DNA of 64,000 bases from assembly GCA_937873315.1 (NCBI GenBank), contig CALMQX010000034.1, forward strand, positions 1 to 64,000, written 5' to 3'. The notes under the pieces are model-generated. The model did not search any database and was not told the DNA's origin. It saw nothing but the letters and a program-made list of their open reading frames with translations. The position numbers and the translations under genes were made by a program. Of this stretch, positions 56,347 to 64,000 are shown piece after piece. Origin of the DNA: an uncultured Nostocoides sp. Lineage in GTDB: Bacteria > Actinomycetota > Actinomycetes > Actinomycetales > Dermatophilaceae. Each line of letters begins with the position of its first letter. Position 1 is the first letter of the stretch.

Positions 56347-57636
56347 ATGTCCACCTTCGCGAGTTCCTCGGCCGTGCCCACGACGCCCCTCGTCGTGCGC
56401 ACCGTGTCCTGGGAGCTCGATGCCGCCGAGCGGCTCATTGACCTCTTGCCGGATGCGCCTGCCGCCTCGCTGACCAGCTGGGTTCGACGCGGAGACGGCT
56501 TGGTCGGCTGGGGCCGGGTCGCGAGCCACACGGCTTACGGAGAGAACCGTTTTCGCGATCTCGAGGACTGGTGGACCGAGCTCAGCGGTAGCGCCGTCGT
56601 CCGTGACGAGGTCGACCTGCCGGGTACGGGTCCGGTGGCCTTTGGGTCGATCGCGTATGCCGCTGGGTCGCCGCGCGGCGGCACCCTGGTCGTGCCCGAG
56701 GTCGTCGTGGGCCGCCGGGGCGGCCAATGCTGGGTGACAACCCTGAGTGTGGGCGAGCTTCCGGCTGCGCTACCCACGCTGCCAGCCGTCGAACCGCCGC
56801 TGCCACCACGTGATGTGCGTTACGCCGATGGCGCGCAATCGTCGACGGCGTGGGCTCAAGCAGTCGCCGAAGCAGTGGAGCGGATCACCGCGGGCCGGCT
56901 GGACAAGGTGGTCCTGGCGCGGGATCTGCTGGCGCAGAGCAGCGATGTCATTGACGTGCGTTGGCTGCTGCGACGCCTGGCCGATCGCTATGACACGACA
57001 TGGACCTTCGCCGTGGACGGGCTCGTGGGGGCCACGCCGGAGCTATTAGTTCGCCGGGAGAAGGGTTTGGTCACCTCACGCGTGCTGGCCGGCACCATTC
57101 GCCGAACCGGTGATGACGAGCATGATCTGGCGCTGGCCGCGTCGCTGGCGCGCTCCTCAAAGGACCTCGAGGAGCACGAGTATGCGGTGCGCTCGGTGGC
57201 CGATGCGCTGGCGGCGCACTGCTCGTCGATGAATGTGCCCGAGTCGCCCTTCGTGTTGCACCTGTCCAATGTCATGCACCTCGCCACCGACGTCGCGGGC
57301 GTGCTCGTTGACGGGGCCTCGTCGTTGACCTTGGCAGCCTCATTGCATCCTTCCGCGGCGGTCTGTGGCACGCCGACGGCGGTCGCGGACGGGGTGATCA
57401 GCGAACTCGAGCACATGGATCGGGGCCGCTATGCCGGGCCGGTCGGCTGGGTCGACGCTGCCGGGGATGGCGAATGGGGCATAGCCTTGCGGTGCGGTGC
57501 AGTGGATCCCAGCGATGGCTCGCGGCTGCGGGTGTTCGCGGGCTGCGGCATTGTCGCGGGCTCTGATCCGGACGCCGAGGTGGCCGAGTCGGACGCCAAA
57601 CTGGTGCCCATGCGCGACGCGCTGGCTGGCGCCTAA
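56347..57636 (+). CDS. menF: Isochorismate synthase
   Basis: This 429-residue chorismate-binding enzyme converts chorismate to isochorismate, the first step of menaquinone synthesis. Signature segments are [44 protein letters not shown] and [14 protein letters not shown] near the C terminus. With menD, menG and the nearby polyprenyl synthase it supports the menaquinone pathway. An entC-like siderophore role is possible in principle but unsupported by neighbours. Confidence 0.92.
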   Translation: MSTFASSSAVPTTPLVVRTVSWELDAAERLIDLLPDAPAASLTSWVRRGDGLVGWGRVASHTAYGENRFRDLEDWWTELSGSAVVRDEVDLPGTGPVAFGSIAYAAGSPRGGTLVVPEVVVGRRGGQCWVTTLSVGELPAALPTLPAVEPPLPPRDVRYADGAQSSTAWAQAVAEAVERITAGRLDKVVLARDLLAQSSDVIDVRWLLRRLADRYDTTWTFAVDGLVGATPELLVRREKGLVTSRVLAGTIRRTGDDEHDLALAASLARSSKDLEEHEYAVRSVADALAAHCSSMNVPESPFVLHLSNVMHLATDVAGVLVDGASSLTLAASLHPSAAVCGTPTAVADGVISELEHMDRGRYAGPVGWVDAAGDGEWGIALRCGAVDPSDGSRLRVFAGCGIVAGSDPDAEVAESDAKLVPMRDALAGA

Positions 57637-57673
57637 GCGGCCCGGGCCCCATACCGCTTGGTCCCACCCGTCA

Positions 57674-57763
57674 CAACTTTCCCGCCGGGTGCCGGAACCT
57701 TTCGCTAGGGGTCCCTTACAAGGGGCCGCCAGTGCAAGGTTCCGGCACCCGGCGGGAAAGTTG
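57674..57763. repeat. Large palindrome with perfect 28-bp arms
   Basis: The arms at 57674-57701 and 57736-57763 are exact reverse complements, with a 34-base spacer that itself contains a short CCCTT/AAGGG hairpin. The right arm and spacer match bases 1-59 of this window. It lies between convergent menF and the reductase gene and could stop transcription from both. The gap 57637-57842 holds only this palindrome and the tandem repeats. Confidence 0.9.
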
Positions 57764-57764
57764 A

Positions 57765-57854
57765 GGCGCGAGGGGTTAGGAGAAGGGGGCGCGAGGGGTT
57801 AGGAGAATGAGGCGCGAGGGGTTAGGAGAAGGGCGCCGGGGGTTAGGAGAAGGG
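57765..57854. repeat. Four copies of a 20-bp tandem repeat
   Basis: The unit GGCGCGAGGGGTTAGGAGAA occurs at 57765, 57788 and 57811. A variant lies at 57832. The units are separated by one to three bases and abut the palindrome. The fourth unit contains the stop codon of the reductase gene, so the array has set that protein's C terminus. Confidence 0.85.
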
Positions 57855-59075
57855 GGCGCGGGCGTCGACGCGCACGGACTGCCGCCCGGCCCAACGCCAT
57901 ACTCGGGCCGCCCGATCGCGGTCCTCATCGGTGACCAGGTTCCCCATCCACCGCAGGGCCAGCGTCATCAGCCAGTCCGAGCGCATGCCGACGGGCCCGA
58001 GCGCAGTCAGCACCTTCGGCACGACGAAAACCCCGGCCAGCCGCCGGGCGATCGAGAATGCCTCGCCGTAGTGCTCGCGCAGGACAGCGGGCCACGCCAC
58101 GGACAGGTCCTCATCGAGCAGGCCCGCGACCAGCCGTCCGGTCTCCAGCCCGTAGTCGATGCCCTCACCATTGAGCGGATTGATGCACGCTGCGGCATCG
58201 CCGATGAGCGCCCAGTTCGCGCCCGCGACATGGGAAACCGCGCCGCCCATGGGCAGCAGCGCACTCGTGGGCATTCGGGGTTCGCCGCTCAGCCCGAAGT
58301 CAGCGCGGCGGGCGTCGGTGTATGCCGCCATCACCGGCTTGATCGCGATATCGGCCGGGTGCTTGGTGGTCGCCAAAGTACCGACCCCGACGTTCACCTG
58401 ACCGCCACCGAGCGGGAAGATCCAGCCGTACCCGGAGAGGATCTCGCCCTGGGTGCCTCTTAGCTCGAGGTGACTGGAGATCCATGGGTCATCGGACATC
58501 GCCGAATCGACGTACGAGCGGCCGGCCACGGCATACACGGTGTCCTTATGCCACTGACGGCCCAGGACCTTGCCGAGGCCAGAGCGGGCGCCATCGGCAA
58601 CCACCAAGCGCTCACATTCGATCTCGAACGTCCCTGCGCCAGAACGGAAAGTAACCGCGCGAACCCTGCCACCCTCGACTCGCGCGTCGATCGCTTTGGC
58701 GCCCTCTTTGCCGTTCGCGCCGGCATCGAGCGCGGCACGTCGGATGCGCTCGTCCAGCTCGGTGCGCGGAACCGCCGAACCATGATCCGGGAGGCTGCCA
58801 CCGGGCCAGGGAAGGGTCAGCGTCTGGCCGAAACCGTGCGCCCGCAGCCCTTGGTTGATCGTGTGGCCGCGGACCCACTCGCCCAGGCCCAGTGCATCGA
58901 GTTCCGCCATCGCGCGCGGGGTCAGGCCATCGCCGCAGGTCTTGTCCCGAGGGAAGGTCGCAGCGTCGGCCAGGGTCACCTCGCGTCCCGAGCGCGCCGC
59001 CCATGCGGCCGCCGCCGAACCGGCCGGGCCGGCACCCACGACGAGGACATCGGTGCGCTGCGGGGCTGAGGTCAC
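57843..59075 (-). CDS. Geranylgeranyl-reductase-family FAD oxidoreductase
   Basis: This 410-residue flavoprotein has the FAD motif VVGAGPAGSAAAAWAARSG at 13-31, TCGDGLTPRAM, and the second FAD motif IGDAAACINPLNGEGIDYGLE. The family includes archaeal and plant geranylgeranyl reductases and MenJ, which saturates one isoprene unit of mycobacterial menaquinone. Location among menaquinone genes supports a MenJ-like role; this is inference. GTG 59075 is six bases from a GAGAAT -10. The last codons and stop lie within the tandem repeats. Confidence 0.87.
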   Translation of the reverse strand: MTSAPQRTDVLVVGAGPAGSAAAAWAARSGREVTLADAATFPRDKTCGDGLTPRAMAELDALGLGEWVRGHTINQGLRAHGFGQTLTLPWPGGSLPDHGSAVPRTELDERIRRAALDAGANGKEGAKAIDARVEGGRVRAVTFRSGAGTFEIECERLVVADGARSGLGKVLGRQWHKDTVYAVAGRSYVDSAMSDDPWISSHLELRGTQGEILSGYGWIFPLGGGQVNVGVGTLATTKHPADIAIKPVMAAYTDARRADFGLSGEPRMPTSALLPMGGAVSHVAGANWALIGDAAACINPLNGEGIDYGLETGRLVAGLLDEDLSVAWPAVLREHYGEAFSIARRLAGVFVVPKVLTALGPVGMRSDWLMTLALRWMGNLVTDEDRDRAARVWRWAGRQSVRVDARAPFS

Positions 59076-59081
59076 CCGGGC

Positions 59082-59087
59082 ATTCTC
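59082..59087 (-). promoter_or_regulatory. Candidate leaderless promoter of the reductase gene
   Basis: GAGAAT on the minus strand is followed by GCCCGG and the GTG start. Confidence 0.4.
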
Positions 59088-59102
59088 GCAAGCACTGGCC
59101 CC

Positions 59103-59151
59103 CTCGCCGAAATCGCCTCCTCACCGAAATCGCCCCTCGCCGAAATCGCCT
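59103..59151. repeat. Three 16-bp tandem repeats
   Basis: CTCGCCGAAATCGCCT at 59103-59118 recurs as CTCACCGAAATCGCCC at 59120-59135 and again unchanged at 59136-59151. The array lies between the reductase promoter and the end of the WYL regulator gene. Confidence 0.8.
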
Positions 59152-59159
59152 CCAGACCC

Positions 59160-60179
59160 TCACCCCAGGTCATCACCCGGGGCGCTCCCCTCCCCCTCAG
59201 CGTCGGCATACATCCGCACCACCTCGCTGGCCAATGAACGCACCAGATCCACGACCTCCGGGGGAGACACGATCCGCACTGCTCCACCGAAGCCGATGAG
59301 CTGTCCCACCAAAGCGCGAGCGCTCGTGCTGCGCACCGTAATCGCCAACGTGGTCGGCAACGTGGTCGGTACCGCCGATGACCCCTGCGCAGCACCCTCA
59401 TCAAGCACCTGAACGAAGCTCAAGCGCGGCAGGATCGGCACCACCCACGGCTCCACCATGAGGTCGGCGACGACGGTCTCGGCCTCCCACGAGACCTCGA
59501 AGGTGTGCTCATCCCAGACCTCGGACACTTTGGCCTGCGGATCTGCCAGCGAGGGCTCCGAGAGAATCCGCGGGTCGCTCATCCGATCAATCCGGAACGT
59601 GCGGCGCCCGGACACGGTCTCGGCCACGGCATACCAGCGGTTCCCCTTCTCGACCAGGCCGATCAAAGACAGGTCTCGGGAAGATTCTTCGCCGGTGGCC
59701 TTGCGATAGCTCACGCGCACGACCCGTCGGCGCGCCAACCCCTCCTGAAGGGTCGCGATCACCCTCGACTCGGCCGTCGGGGCGTTCAGCCCCCCGCTCC
59801 ATCCCCGCCGGTCCCGATACACCTGGCCCTGGGCATCTTCGGCCACCGAACGCAGGGAACGGGGAACAGCGACCAGCAGCTTGCGCGCTGCGGCCTGAAC
59901 ACTGGGTGCGGCCGAGTCCTGCATGGCCATGGTGAGGAAGACGGCTCGTACTTCTGGCTCGTTCAGACCAGTGAGATCGGTGCGAGCACCATCGAGCAGC
60001 CGCCACCCACCGCCTCGGCCCGGAGAGGAGTACACGGGGATGCCGCTCATCGAGAGCGCCTCGAGATCTCGACGGGCCGTGCGCAGCGAGGTCTCCAGCT
60101 CCTCCGCCAGCTCGGCAGCCGTCACGGACCCCCGCCGTTGCAGGACCATCAGGGCGGCGATCAACCGGTCGGCGCGCAT
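59160..60179 (-). CDS. WYL-domain transcriptional regulator (DeoR-like HTH)
   Basis: This 339-residue protein has an N-terminal helix-turn-helix (about 3-55: RLIAALMVLQRRGSVTAAEL and then TSLRTARRDLEAL). A central WYL domain (about 140-220) contains RVVRVSYRK and GNRWYAVAE, and a WCX-type C-terminal region follows. WYL domains sense nucleic-acid or small-molecule ligands. ATG 60179 is used rather than the frame opening at 60272, because a palindrome and the divergent promoter occupy the space between. It probably represses itself and the divergent gene. Confidence 0.88.
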   Translation of the reverse strand: MRADRLIAALMVLQRRGSVTAAELAEELETSLRTARRDLEALSMSGIPVYSSPGRGGGWRLLDGARTDLTGLNEPEVRAVFLTMAMQDSAAPSVQAAARKLLVAVPRSLRSVAEDAQGQVYRDRRGWSGGLNAPTAESRVIATLQEGLARRRVVRVSYRKATGEESSRDLSLIGLVEKGNRWYAVAETVSGRRTFRIDRMSDPRILSEPSLADPQAKVSEVWDEHTFEVSWEAETVVADLMVEPWVVPILPRLSFVQVLDEGAAQGSSAVPTTLPTTLAITVRSTSARALVGQLIGFGGAVRIVSPPEVVDLVRSLASEVVRMYADAEGEGSAPGDDLG

Positions 60180-60196
60180 GCGGTCCAGATTGTCAG

Positions 60197-60225
60197 ACAA
60201 AGTGGCCAATTGGTGGCCACTTTGT
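60197..60225. promoter_or_regulatory. Operator palindrome between the WYL regulator and divergent gene
   Basis: ACAAAGTGGCCA (60197-60208) and TGGCCACTTTGT (60214-60225) are perfect 12-bp inverted arms around a 5-base spacer. It is 18 bases from each start region and touches a TACGGT -10 (60225-60230) of the plus-strand gene. It is the likely WYL-protein binding site. Confidence 0.8.
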
Positions 60226-60242
60226 ACGGTTTCCTGGCAGAC

Positions 60243-60899
60243 ATGGACACCTTCGACATCCTGCGTCAGCATCTCGACTCCGCCTTCGACACCGCCGCCG
60301 GTGCGTATGCCGCCAGCTCAGCCACCGCCGCCACCGCCGCGACTCCGTGTACGGAATTCACCGTCGCGCAGCTGCGGGCACATCTCCTCGGGGTTGGCCT
60401 CCGGATTGCCGCGCTGGGGCGCGGCGAACCGGCCCTGTCCGTCCCCAACACGGTCGAGGCCGCGGACGGTGACTATCAGAACGCTTTCGCCGCTGCGCGC
60501 GCCTCGGCTCGGGAGAGTTGGTCGGCACTTGAGGCCACGACCGGGATGGTCGCACCGTGGCGTGAGCTCTCGGCCGCTGACGCCGCCGGCATCTATGCCG
60601 CTGAACTCATCGTGCACGCGTGGGATCTCGCCACAGCGAGCGGCACGACGATCGAGGTGAACGACGCGGTGATCGCCACCAGCCAGGAGGCCCTCGAACG
60701 AGAGGTCCCGGTCGAAGGGCGAGCGGAACTCTGGGCCAGGTCCCGGGCCGACCTGCCCGAAGACTTCCCCTGGAGCGACCCCTTCGGCGAGGTCCCTCCG
60801 TTGTCCGGGGAGATCAGCGCTCTGGACCGCCTGGTCGCGACCTCGGGACGCGACCCCCGGTGGACGGCCGATCAGCCCAGCGCGTCGGCCACGGCCTGA
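60243..60899 (+). CDS. TIGR03086-type metal-binding protein (DinB/mycothiol-dependent fold)
   Basis: This 218-residue protein has an N-terminal DinB/maleylpyruvate-isomerase-like helical domain. Conserved features are CTEFTVAQLRAHLLGVG near residue 37 (the usual WDVRDVVAHL region) and ELIVHAWDLATASG near 117-130 with the metal-site His. Related proteins are mycothiol-dependent or metal-binding enzymes; the substrate is unknown. ATG 60243 is chosen, since the frame is open far upstream through the antisense of the regulator. Its 3' end overlaps menD by 28 bases. Confidence 0.8.
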   Translation: MDTFDILRQHLDSAFDTAAGAYAASSATAATAATPCTEFTVAQLRAHLLGVGLRIAALGRGEPALSVPNTVEAADGDYQNAFAAARASARESWSALEATTGMVAPWRELSAADAAGIYAAELIVHAWDLATASGTTIEVNDAVIATSQEALEREVPVEGRAELWARSRADLPEDFPWSDPFGEVPPLSGEISALDRLVATSGRDPRWTADQPSASATA

Positions 60900-62638
60900 C
60901 GGAGAGCCGCATGAGCGGCTCGATGCCCTGATCGATCGACCGGTACCTCGAGCACGCTCAGGCCTCGTGGCCGCTCGGCCACGAGGCCTGAGAGCTGGCC
61001 AGGGTCAGCGACCCGCTCATGACGCACCCCGTGGGCTCGGCAGAGCGCTGCCACATCGGTCCCGGTCGGGGTGCCGAAGATCCGCTCAAAGGTGTTCGCG
61101 CGCTCGGGCGCGCCGTGCTCGAGGAGCGTGAAGATGCCGCCGCCATCGTCATTCACCACGACGATGGTCAGGTCGGGGGCTGGCTCGCTGTCGCCCAGCA
61201 GTAGGCCGTTGGTGTCATGCAGGAAGGTCAGGTCGCCCAGGAGTGCGTAGGTCGGCCGGTCACCAGCCAGCGCCACCCCCGAGGCGGTGGACACCATCCC
61301 GTCGATGCCCGCGAGCCCCCGATTGGCCAGGACGACCAGGTCACGCGGTGTCGTCCGATCCAGCGTGAGGTCGAGGTCGCGGGCGGCAGTCGATGATCCC
61401 ACCACCAGTGTCGACCCGCCGGGCAGGCTCCCGGAGACGGCCGCGGCCACGGACAGGCTTGTGCTCCAAGGGATTTCGGACGTGAGTGCGGCGATCCGCT
61501 CGCCGGCTGCTCGCCAGATCTCCCCCCAGGCGAGGTCGGCTTCATGCTCGAAGTCTGCGCCCAGCGCGGTGAACGGGTGCACCTGCTCGGCGACATGGGA
61601 GGGGTCCGGCCAGTCTCCGCCCGAGTGCACCACCTCGACCCGCATGCCCGGCCGTCGCAGCAGGGCCGACACGGGGCGCGATAACGTCGGGCGGCCGATC
61701 ACGATCACGCGATCTGGCACCGCCTTCGCCAGCCAGGCGTGGTGGGTCAGCAGCAACGGACCGCCGGGCAGCGCGCCCGGAGCGATCCGCCCGAAGGGCT
61801 CCGCAATGACCGGGTAGCCGCGACCGCGAGCCCACGCCAGCGCGGCCACGCTCTGCTCCGGTCGGGGCAATGAGCCCACGACGACCAACGTGCGCGGGCA
61901 ATGCTCGATGGGCTCACCCGTCGCCCTCAGCGCGCCGGGCGCGCCGTCGACTCGTACCCACGGCCGATCGCCGTCTCGCCCAGCGAGGTCTGGCCCGAGG
62001 TCTGGCCCGAGGTCTGGCCGAGCGAGGTCTCGCTCGGCGAGGCCTCCCCCGGCGGCCTCCGGTGTCCCCAGAGCGTGAACCTCCACGTCCGGAACCAATG
62101 GATCCCGGAAGCCCACGTTGAGGTGGACCGGCCCGGGGATGGACCCGGTTGCCCCGGCCGCAGCGGCCAGCGCACGGCATACCGTCGACCGCCATGCCGA
62201 GTTGAGACCGTCCGCCGACTCGGGCGCCGGAAGGTCATACAGCCAGCGCACGCCGACACCGAAGATCCCGGGTTGCACGGTGGTCTGGTTGGCCCCGGTC
62301 CCACGCAGCTCGGCCGGCCGATCGGCCGAGATGACGATGAGGGGGACCTGGCTGTGACGCGCTTCGAGCACCGCGGGGTGCAGGTTGGCCACCGCGGTGC
62401 CCGAGGTCGTGATCACCGGCACCGGACGCGCGCTGCCCAGGGCCAGCCCCAACGCCAAGAAACCCGCAGAGCGCTCATCGACCCGCACGTGCAAGCGCAG
62501 GCGACCCGCCGCCTCAGCCGCCGCCGCGGCATACGCCAGCGGGGCCGATCGCGAGCCCGGCGCGAGCACGACCTCACGCACTCCCCCGCGCACCAGCTCG
62601 TCGATGAGCACACTGGCGAGCGCGGTCGACGGGTTCAC
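60872..62638 (-). CDS. menD: SEPHCHC synthase (menaquinone biosynthesis MenD)
   Basis: This 588-residue thiamine-diphosphate enzyme joins isochorismate and 2-oxoglutarate. It begins NPSTALASVLIDELVRGGVREVVLAPGSRSAPL (as separate family blocks), followed by VRVDERSAGFLALGLA and TTSGTAVANLHPAVLEA. The TPP-binding region near the C terminus includes LLGDLTFLHDTNGLLLG and VNDDGGGIFTLLEHG. A linker near residue 210 contains short DLGP repeats. GTG 62638 is six bases from a CAGAAT -10. MenF upstream supplies its substrate. Confidence 0.95.
   Translation of the reverse strand: MNPSTALASVLIDELVRGGVREVVLAPGSRSAPLAYAAAAAEAAGRLRLHVRVDERSAGFLALGLALGSARPVPVITTSGTAVANLHPAVLEARHSQVPLIVISADRPAELRGTGANQTTVQPGIFGVGVRWLYDLPAPESADGLNSAWRSTVCRALAAAAGATGSIPGPVHLNVGFRDPLVPDVEVHALGTPEAAGGGLAERDLARPDLGPDLGPDLAGRDGDRPWVRVDGAPGALRATGEPIEHCPRTLVVVGSLPRPEQSVAALAWARGRGYPVIAEPFGRIAPGALPGGPLLLTHHAWLAKAVPDRVIVIGRPTLSRPVSALLRRPGMRVEVVHSGGDWPDPSHVAEQVHPFTALGADFEHEADLAWGEIWRAAGERIAALTSEIPWSTSLSVAAAVSGSLPGGSTLVVGSSTAARDLDLTLDRTTPRDLVVLANRGLAGIDGMVSTASGVALAGDRPTYALLGDLTFLHDTNGLLLGDSEPAPDLTIVVVNDDGGGIFTLLEHGAPERANTFERIFGTPTGTDVAALCRAHGVRHERVADPGQLSGLVAERPRGLSVLEVPVDRSGHRAAHAALRQAVADALG
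61985..62020. repeat. Three 12-bp direct repeats inside menD
   Basis: GAGGTCTGGCCC repeats at 61985 and 61997 and as GAGGTCTGGCCG at 62009. They encode tandem Asp-Leu-Gly-Pro-type tetrapeptides in a variable loop and preserve frame. Confidence 0.8.
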
Positions 62639-62644
62639 GTCGCG

Positions 62645-62650
62645 ATTCTG
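62645..62650 (-). promoter_or_regulatory. Candidate leaderless promoter of menD
   Basis: CAGAAT on the minus strand is six bases before the menD GTG. It is back to back with the mycothione reductase promoter. Confidence 0.45.
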
Positions 62651-62664
62651 CCATCGGTGAGACC

Positions 62665-62670
62665 TAGGCT
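62665..62670 (+). promoter_or_regulatory. Candidate leaderless promoter of mycothione reductase
   Basis: TAGGCT is six bases before the ATG at 62677, which favours that ATG over the GTG at 62671. Confidence 0.5.
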
Positions 62671-62676
62671 GTGGCG

Positions 62677-64000
62677 ATGCGGCATCACGAGCTCGTCATT
62701 ATCGGTACCGGCTCCGGCAACTCGCTGATCACGCCCGAGTTGGCCGGCCTTGACATAGCGATCGTCGAGGAGGGCACCTTCGGCGGCACCTGCCTCAACG
62801 TTGGCTGTATCCCCACCAAGATGCTGGTCCTGCCCTCCGACCGGGTGCTCGACGCCGCCGCCGCGGCCCGCCTCGGCGTCTCGATCCCGACTCCGAACGT
62901 TGATTGGCCGGCCATAAGGGACCGGGTCTTTGGGCGTATCGATCCCATCGCGGCGGGCGGCGAGGAATATCGCCGCAGCGATCCGGCCATCACCGTGTAT
63001 GCCGCCCGCGCGCGTTTCGTGGGGCTGCGCCACCTGGCGCTGTCCACGGGCGAGGAGATCACCGCGGACCGCATCGTGCTGGCGGCCGGTGGCCGCCCGG
63101 TCATGCTGGACGGGGTTCCCGGGCTGGATGCCGTCGATCCCGATAAGGGCGTGCACACCTCGGACACCGTCATGCGCATGGCTACCCTGCCATTCCGCAT
63201 GGCCGTCATCGGCGGGGGTTTCGTGGCCTGCGAGTTGGCGCACGTCTTTGATGGCTACGGGGTGCAGATCACCCAGGTGCATCGCGGGGCGGAGTTGCTC
63301 TCCAATGAGGAGTCCGAGGTCCGCACCGCCTATACCCAGATCACCGCTGAGCGCTTGGACCTGCGCACCTCCACCCACGTGGTCCAGGCCGAGCGCACCG
63401 GCGATGTCTGGCAGCTGACCCTTGAGGACAGCGGCGGGCAGCGGAGCGCGCTCGAGGTCGATGCCGTACTTGTCGCTGTTGGCCGGCGCCCGAATAGCGA
63501 CTGGCTGAACGCGCCCGCCGGTGGCATCGAGGTCGAACCCGACGGGCGGGTGGCCGTCGACGAGCACTTGCGCACCTCGGCCGACGGGGTCTGGGCTTTG
63601 GGCGATATCTGCTCGCCGCACCAGCTCAAACACGTGGCCAACTTCGAGGCTCGAATCGTCGCGCACAATCTCGCAGTCGACCTGGGACGCCTGGCTGGGC
63701 CGCCGCGTCGACTCGACAACAGGCCCGTGCCGCACGCGGTTTTCGGGCACCCACAGATTGCCGCTTTCGGCCCGACTCGGGCGGCGTTGACGGCCGCCGG
63801 CGCCGACTTCGTGAGTTACACGCAACGGGTGGGCGACACGGCATATGGCTGGGCGCTGGAGGACGAAGTCGGCTTCCTGACCGTCCACGCGAGCCCTGAT
63901 GGGCAGATCCTCGCCGCCCATTGCCTCGCTCCGCAGGCGTCCACGCTGATCCAACCCCTGATCCAGGCGGCATCCTTCGGGCAGCGTGCGCACGAGGTGG
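62677..64000 (+). CDS. mtr: Mycothione reductase (3' end beyond window)
   Basis: At least 441 residues of an FAD/NAD(P)-dependent disulfide oxidoreductase are present. It starts MRHHELVIIGTGSGNSLITP, the mycothione-reductase form of the FAD motif, with the redox pair Cys39 and Cys44 in GGTCLNVGCIPTK. A second nucleotide motif is AVIGGGFVACELAH, and WALGDI marks the FAD ribityl site. It reduces oxidised mycothiol. Homologues are about 460-475 residues, so only the last 20-30 residues, including part of the dimer interface, are missing. The frame is open at 64000. Confidence 0.93.
   Translation, partial: MRHHELVIIGTGSGNSLITPELAGLDIAIVEEGTFGGTCLNVGCIPTKMLVLPSDRVLDAAAAARLGVSIPTPNVDWPAIRDRVFGRIDPIAAGGEEYRRSDPAITVYAARARFVGLRHLALSTGEEITADRIVLAAGGRPVMLDGVPGLDAVDPDKGVHTSDTVMRMATLPFRMAVIGGGFVACELAHVFDGYGVQITQVHRGAELLSNEESEVRTAYTQITAERLDLRTSTHVVQAERTGDVWQLTLEDSGGQRSALEVDAVLVAVGRRPNSDWLNAPAGGIEVEPDGRVAVDEHLRTSADGVWALGDICSPHQLKHVANFEARIVAHNLAVDLGRLAGPPRRLDNRPVPHAVFGHPQIAAFGPTRAALTAAGADFVSYTQRVGDTAYGWALEDEVGFLTVHASPDGQILAAHCLAPQASTLIQPLIQAASFGQRAHEV

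Noticed and set aside
59505..60899. A 464-residue fusion protein upstream of the TIGR03086 domain
   Set aside because: The upstream part is antisense to the WYL regulator and crosses the operator palindrome; ATG 60243 fits the family length.
61985..62020. Possible CRISPR-like array from regularly spaced repeats (also at 57765-57854 and 59103-59151)
   Set aside because: Units are 12-20 bp with spacers of 0-3 bp and no unique spacers or cas genes, so these are simple tandem repeats.
1..64000. GTATGCC as a polar KOPS/Chi-type motif
   Set aside because: By eye the two orientations are about equally frequent on the plus strand (roughly 28 against 34), so there is no clear skew in this window.

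Overview
This is a GC-rich actinobacterial chromosome segment. The evidence is a mycothione reductase (mycothiol is found only in actinomycetes), a full 14-gene nuoA-N operon flanked by menaquinone genes, a Rex-type operator upstream of nuoA, frequent GTG starts, and many apparently leaderless promoters (a TAnnnT-like -10 box 6-8 bases before the start codon). The layout (htpX, an incomplete second nuo set, 2-oxoglutarate:ferredoxin oxidoreductase, polyprenyl diphosphate synthase, complete nuo, menG) resembles the respiratory island of Streptomyces. A Micrococcales member such as an Intrasporangiaceae relative is my guess only. I see no transposase, integrase, rRNA or CRISPR array.

Layout. 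1-4.7 kb (minus): molybdenum-hydroxylase maturation-type genes (MobA-like, two DUF202 membrane proteins, MoxR/CoxD, VWA/CoxE, XdhC); no hydroxylase structural gene is in view. 4.9-8.95 kb: tRNA-Tyr, yajQ, pepN, htpX. 9.0-16.6 kb (minus): nuoC2-H2-I2-J2-K2-L2-M2-N2. 16.8-29.5 kb (minus): six overlapping genes comprising two giant FtsX-type permeases, two ABC ATPases (one with an AbrB-like tail), a 1289-residue Pls/PosA-type NRPS-like protein and an M1 metallopeptidase. 29.5-32.5 kb (minus): nuoB2, a GntR/ABC-2 transporter operon, nuoA2. 32.6-37.7 kb (plus): korA-korB-rarD-MFS. 37.7-55.4 kb (minus): DUF2177, polyprenyl diphosphate synthase, nuoN to nuoA. 55.6-64 kb: menG, menF, geranylgeranyl-reductase family protein, WYL regulator with a divergent TIGR03086 protein, menD, and mycothione reductase running off the end.

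How it fits together. MenF, MenD, the polyprenyl synthase, MenG and possibly the reductase make and tailor menaquinone, the electron acceptor of complex I. The main nuo operon encodes the NADH-oxidising enzyme and is probably redox-controlled by Rex. The second nuo set lacks nuoD, E, F and G, is split into three pieces by two unrelated transporter operons, and lies next to KorAB, which makes reduced ferredoxin. This suggests a ferredoxin-fed module that borrows NuoD, or a relic.

The most intriguing unit is the 16.8-29.5 kb operon. Its NRPS-like protein has an adenylation pocket resembling those for lysine and a membrane/left-handed beta-helix C-terminal half. It is co-encoded with LolD/MacB-like exporters and a peptidase, and looks like an undescribed envelope-modification or export system. 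Separately, the heptamer GTATGCC/GGCATAC recurs about once per kilobase on both strands, far above chance, and two intergenic sites share a palindromic repeat arm.
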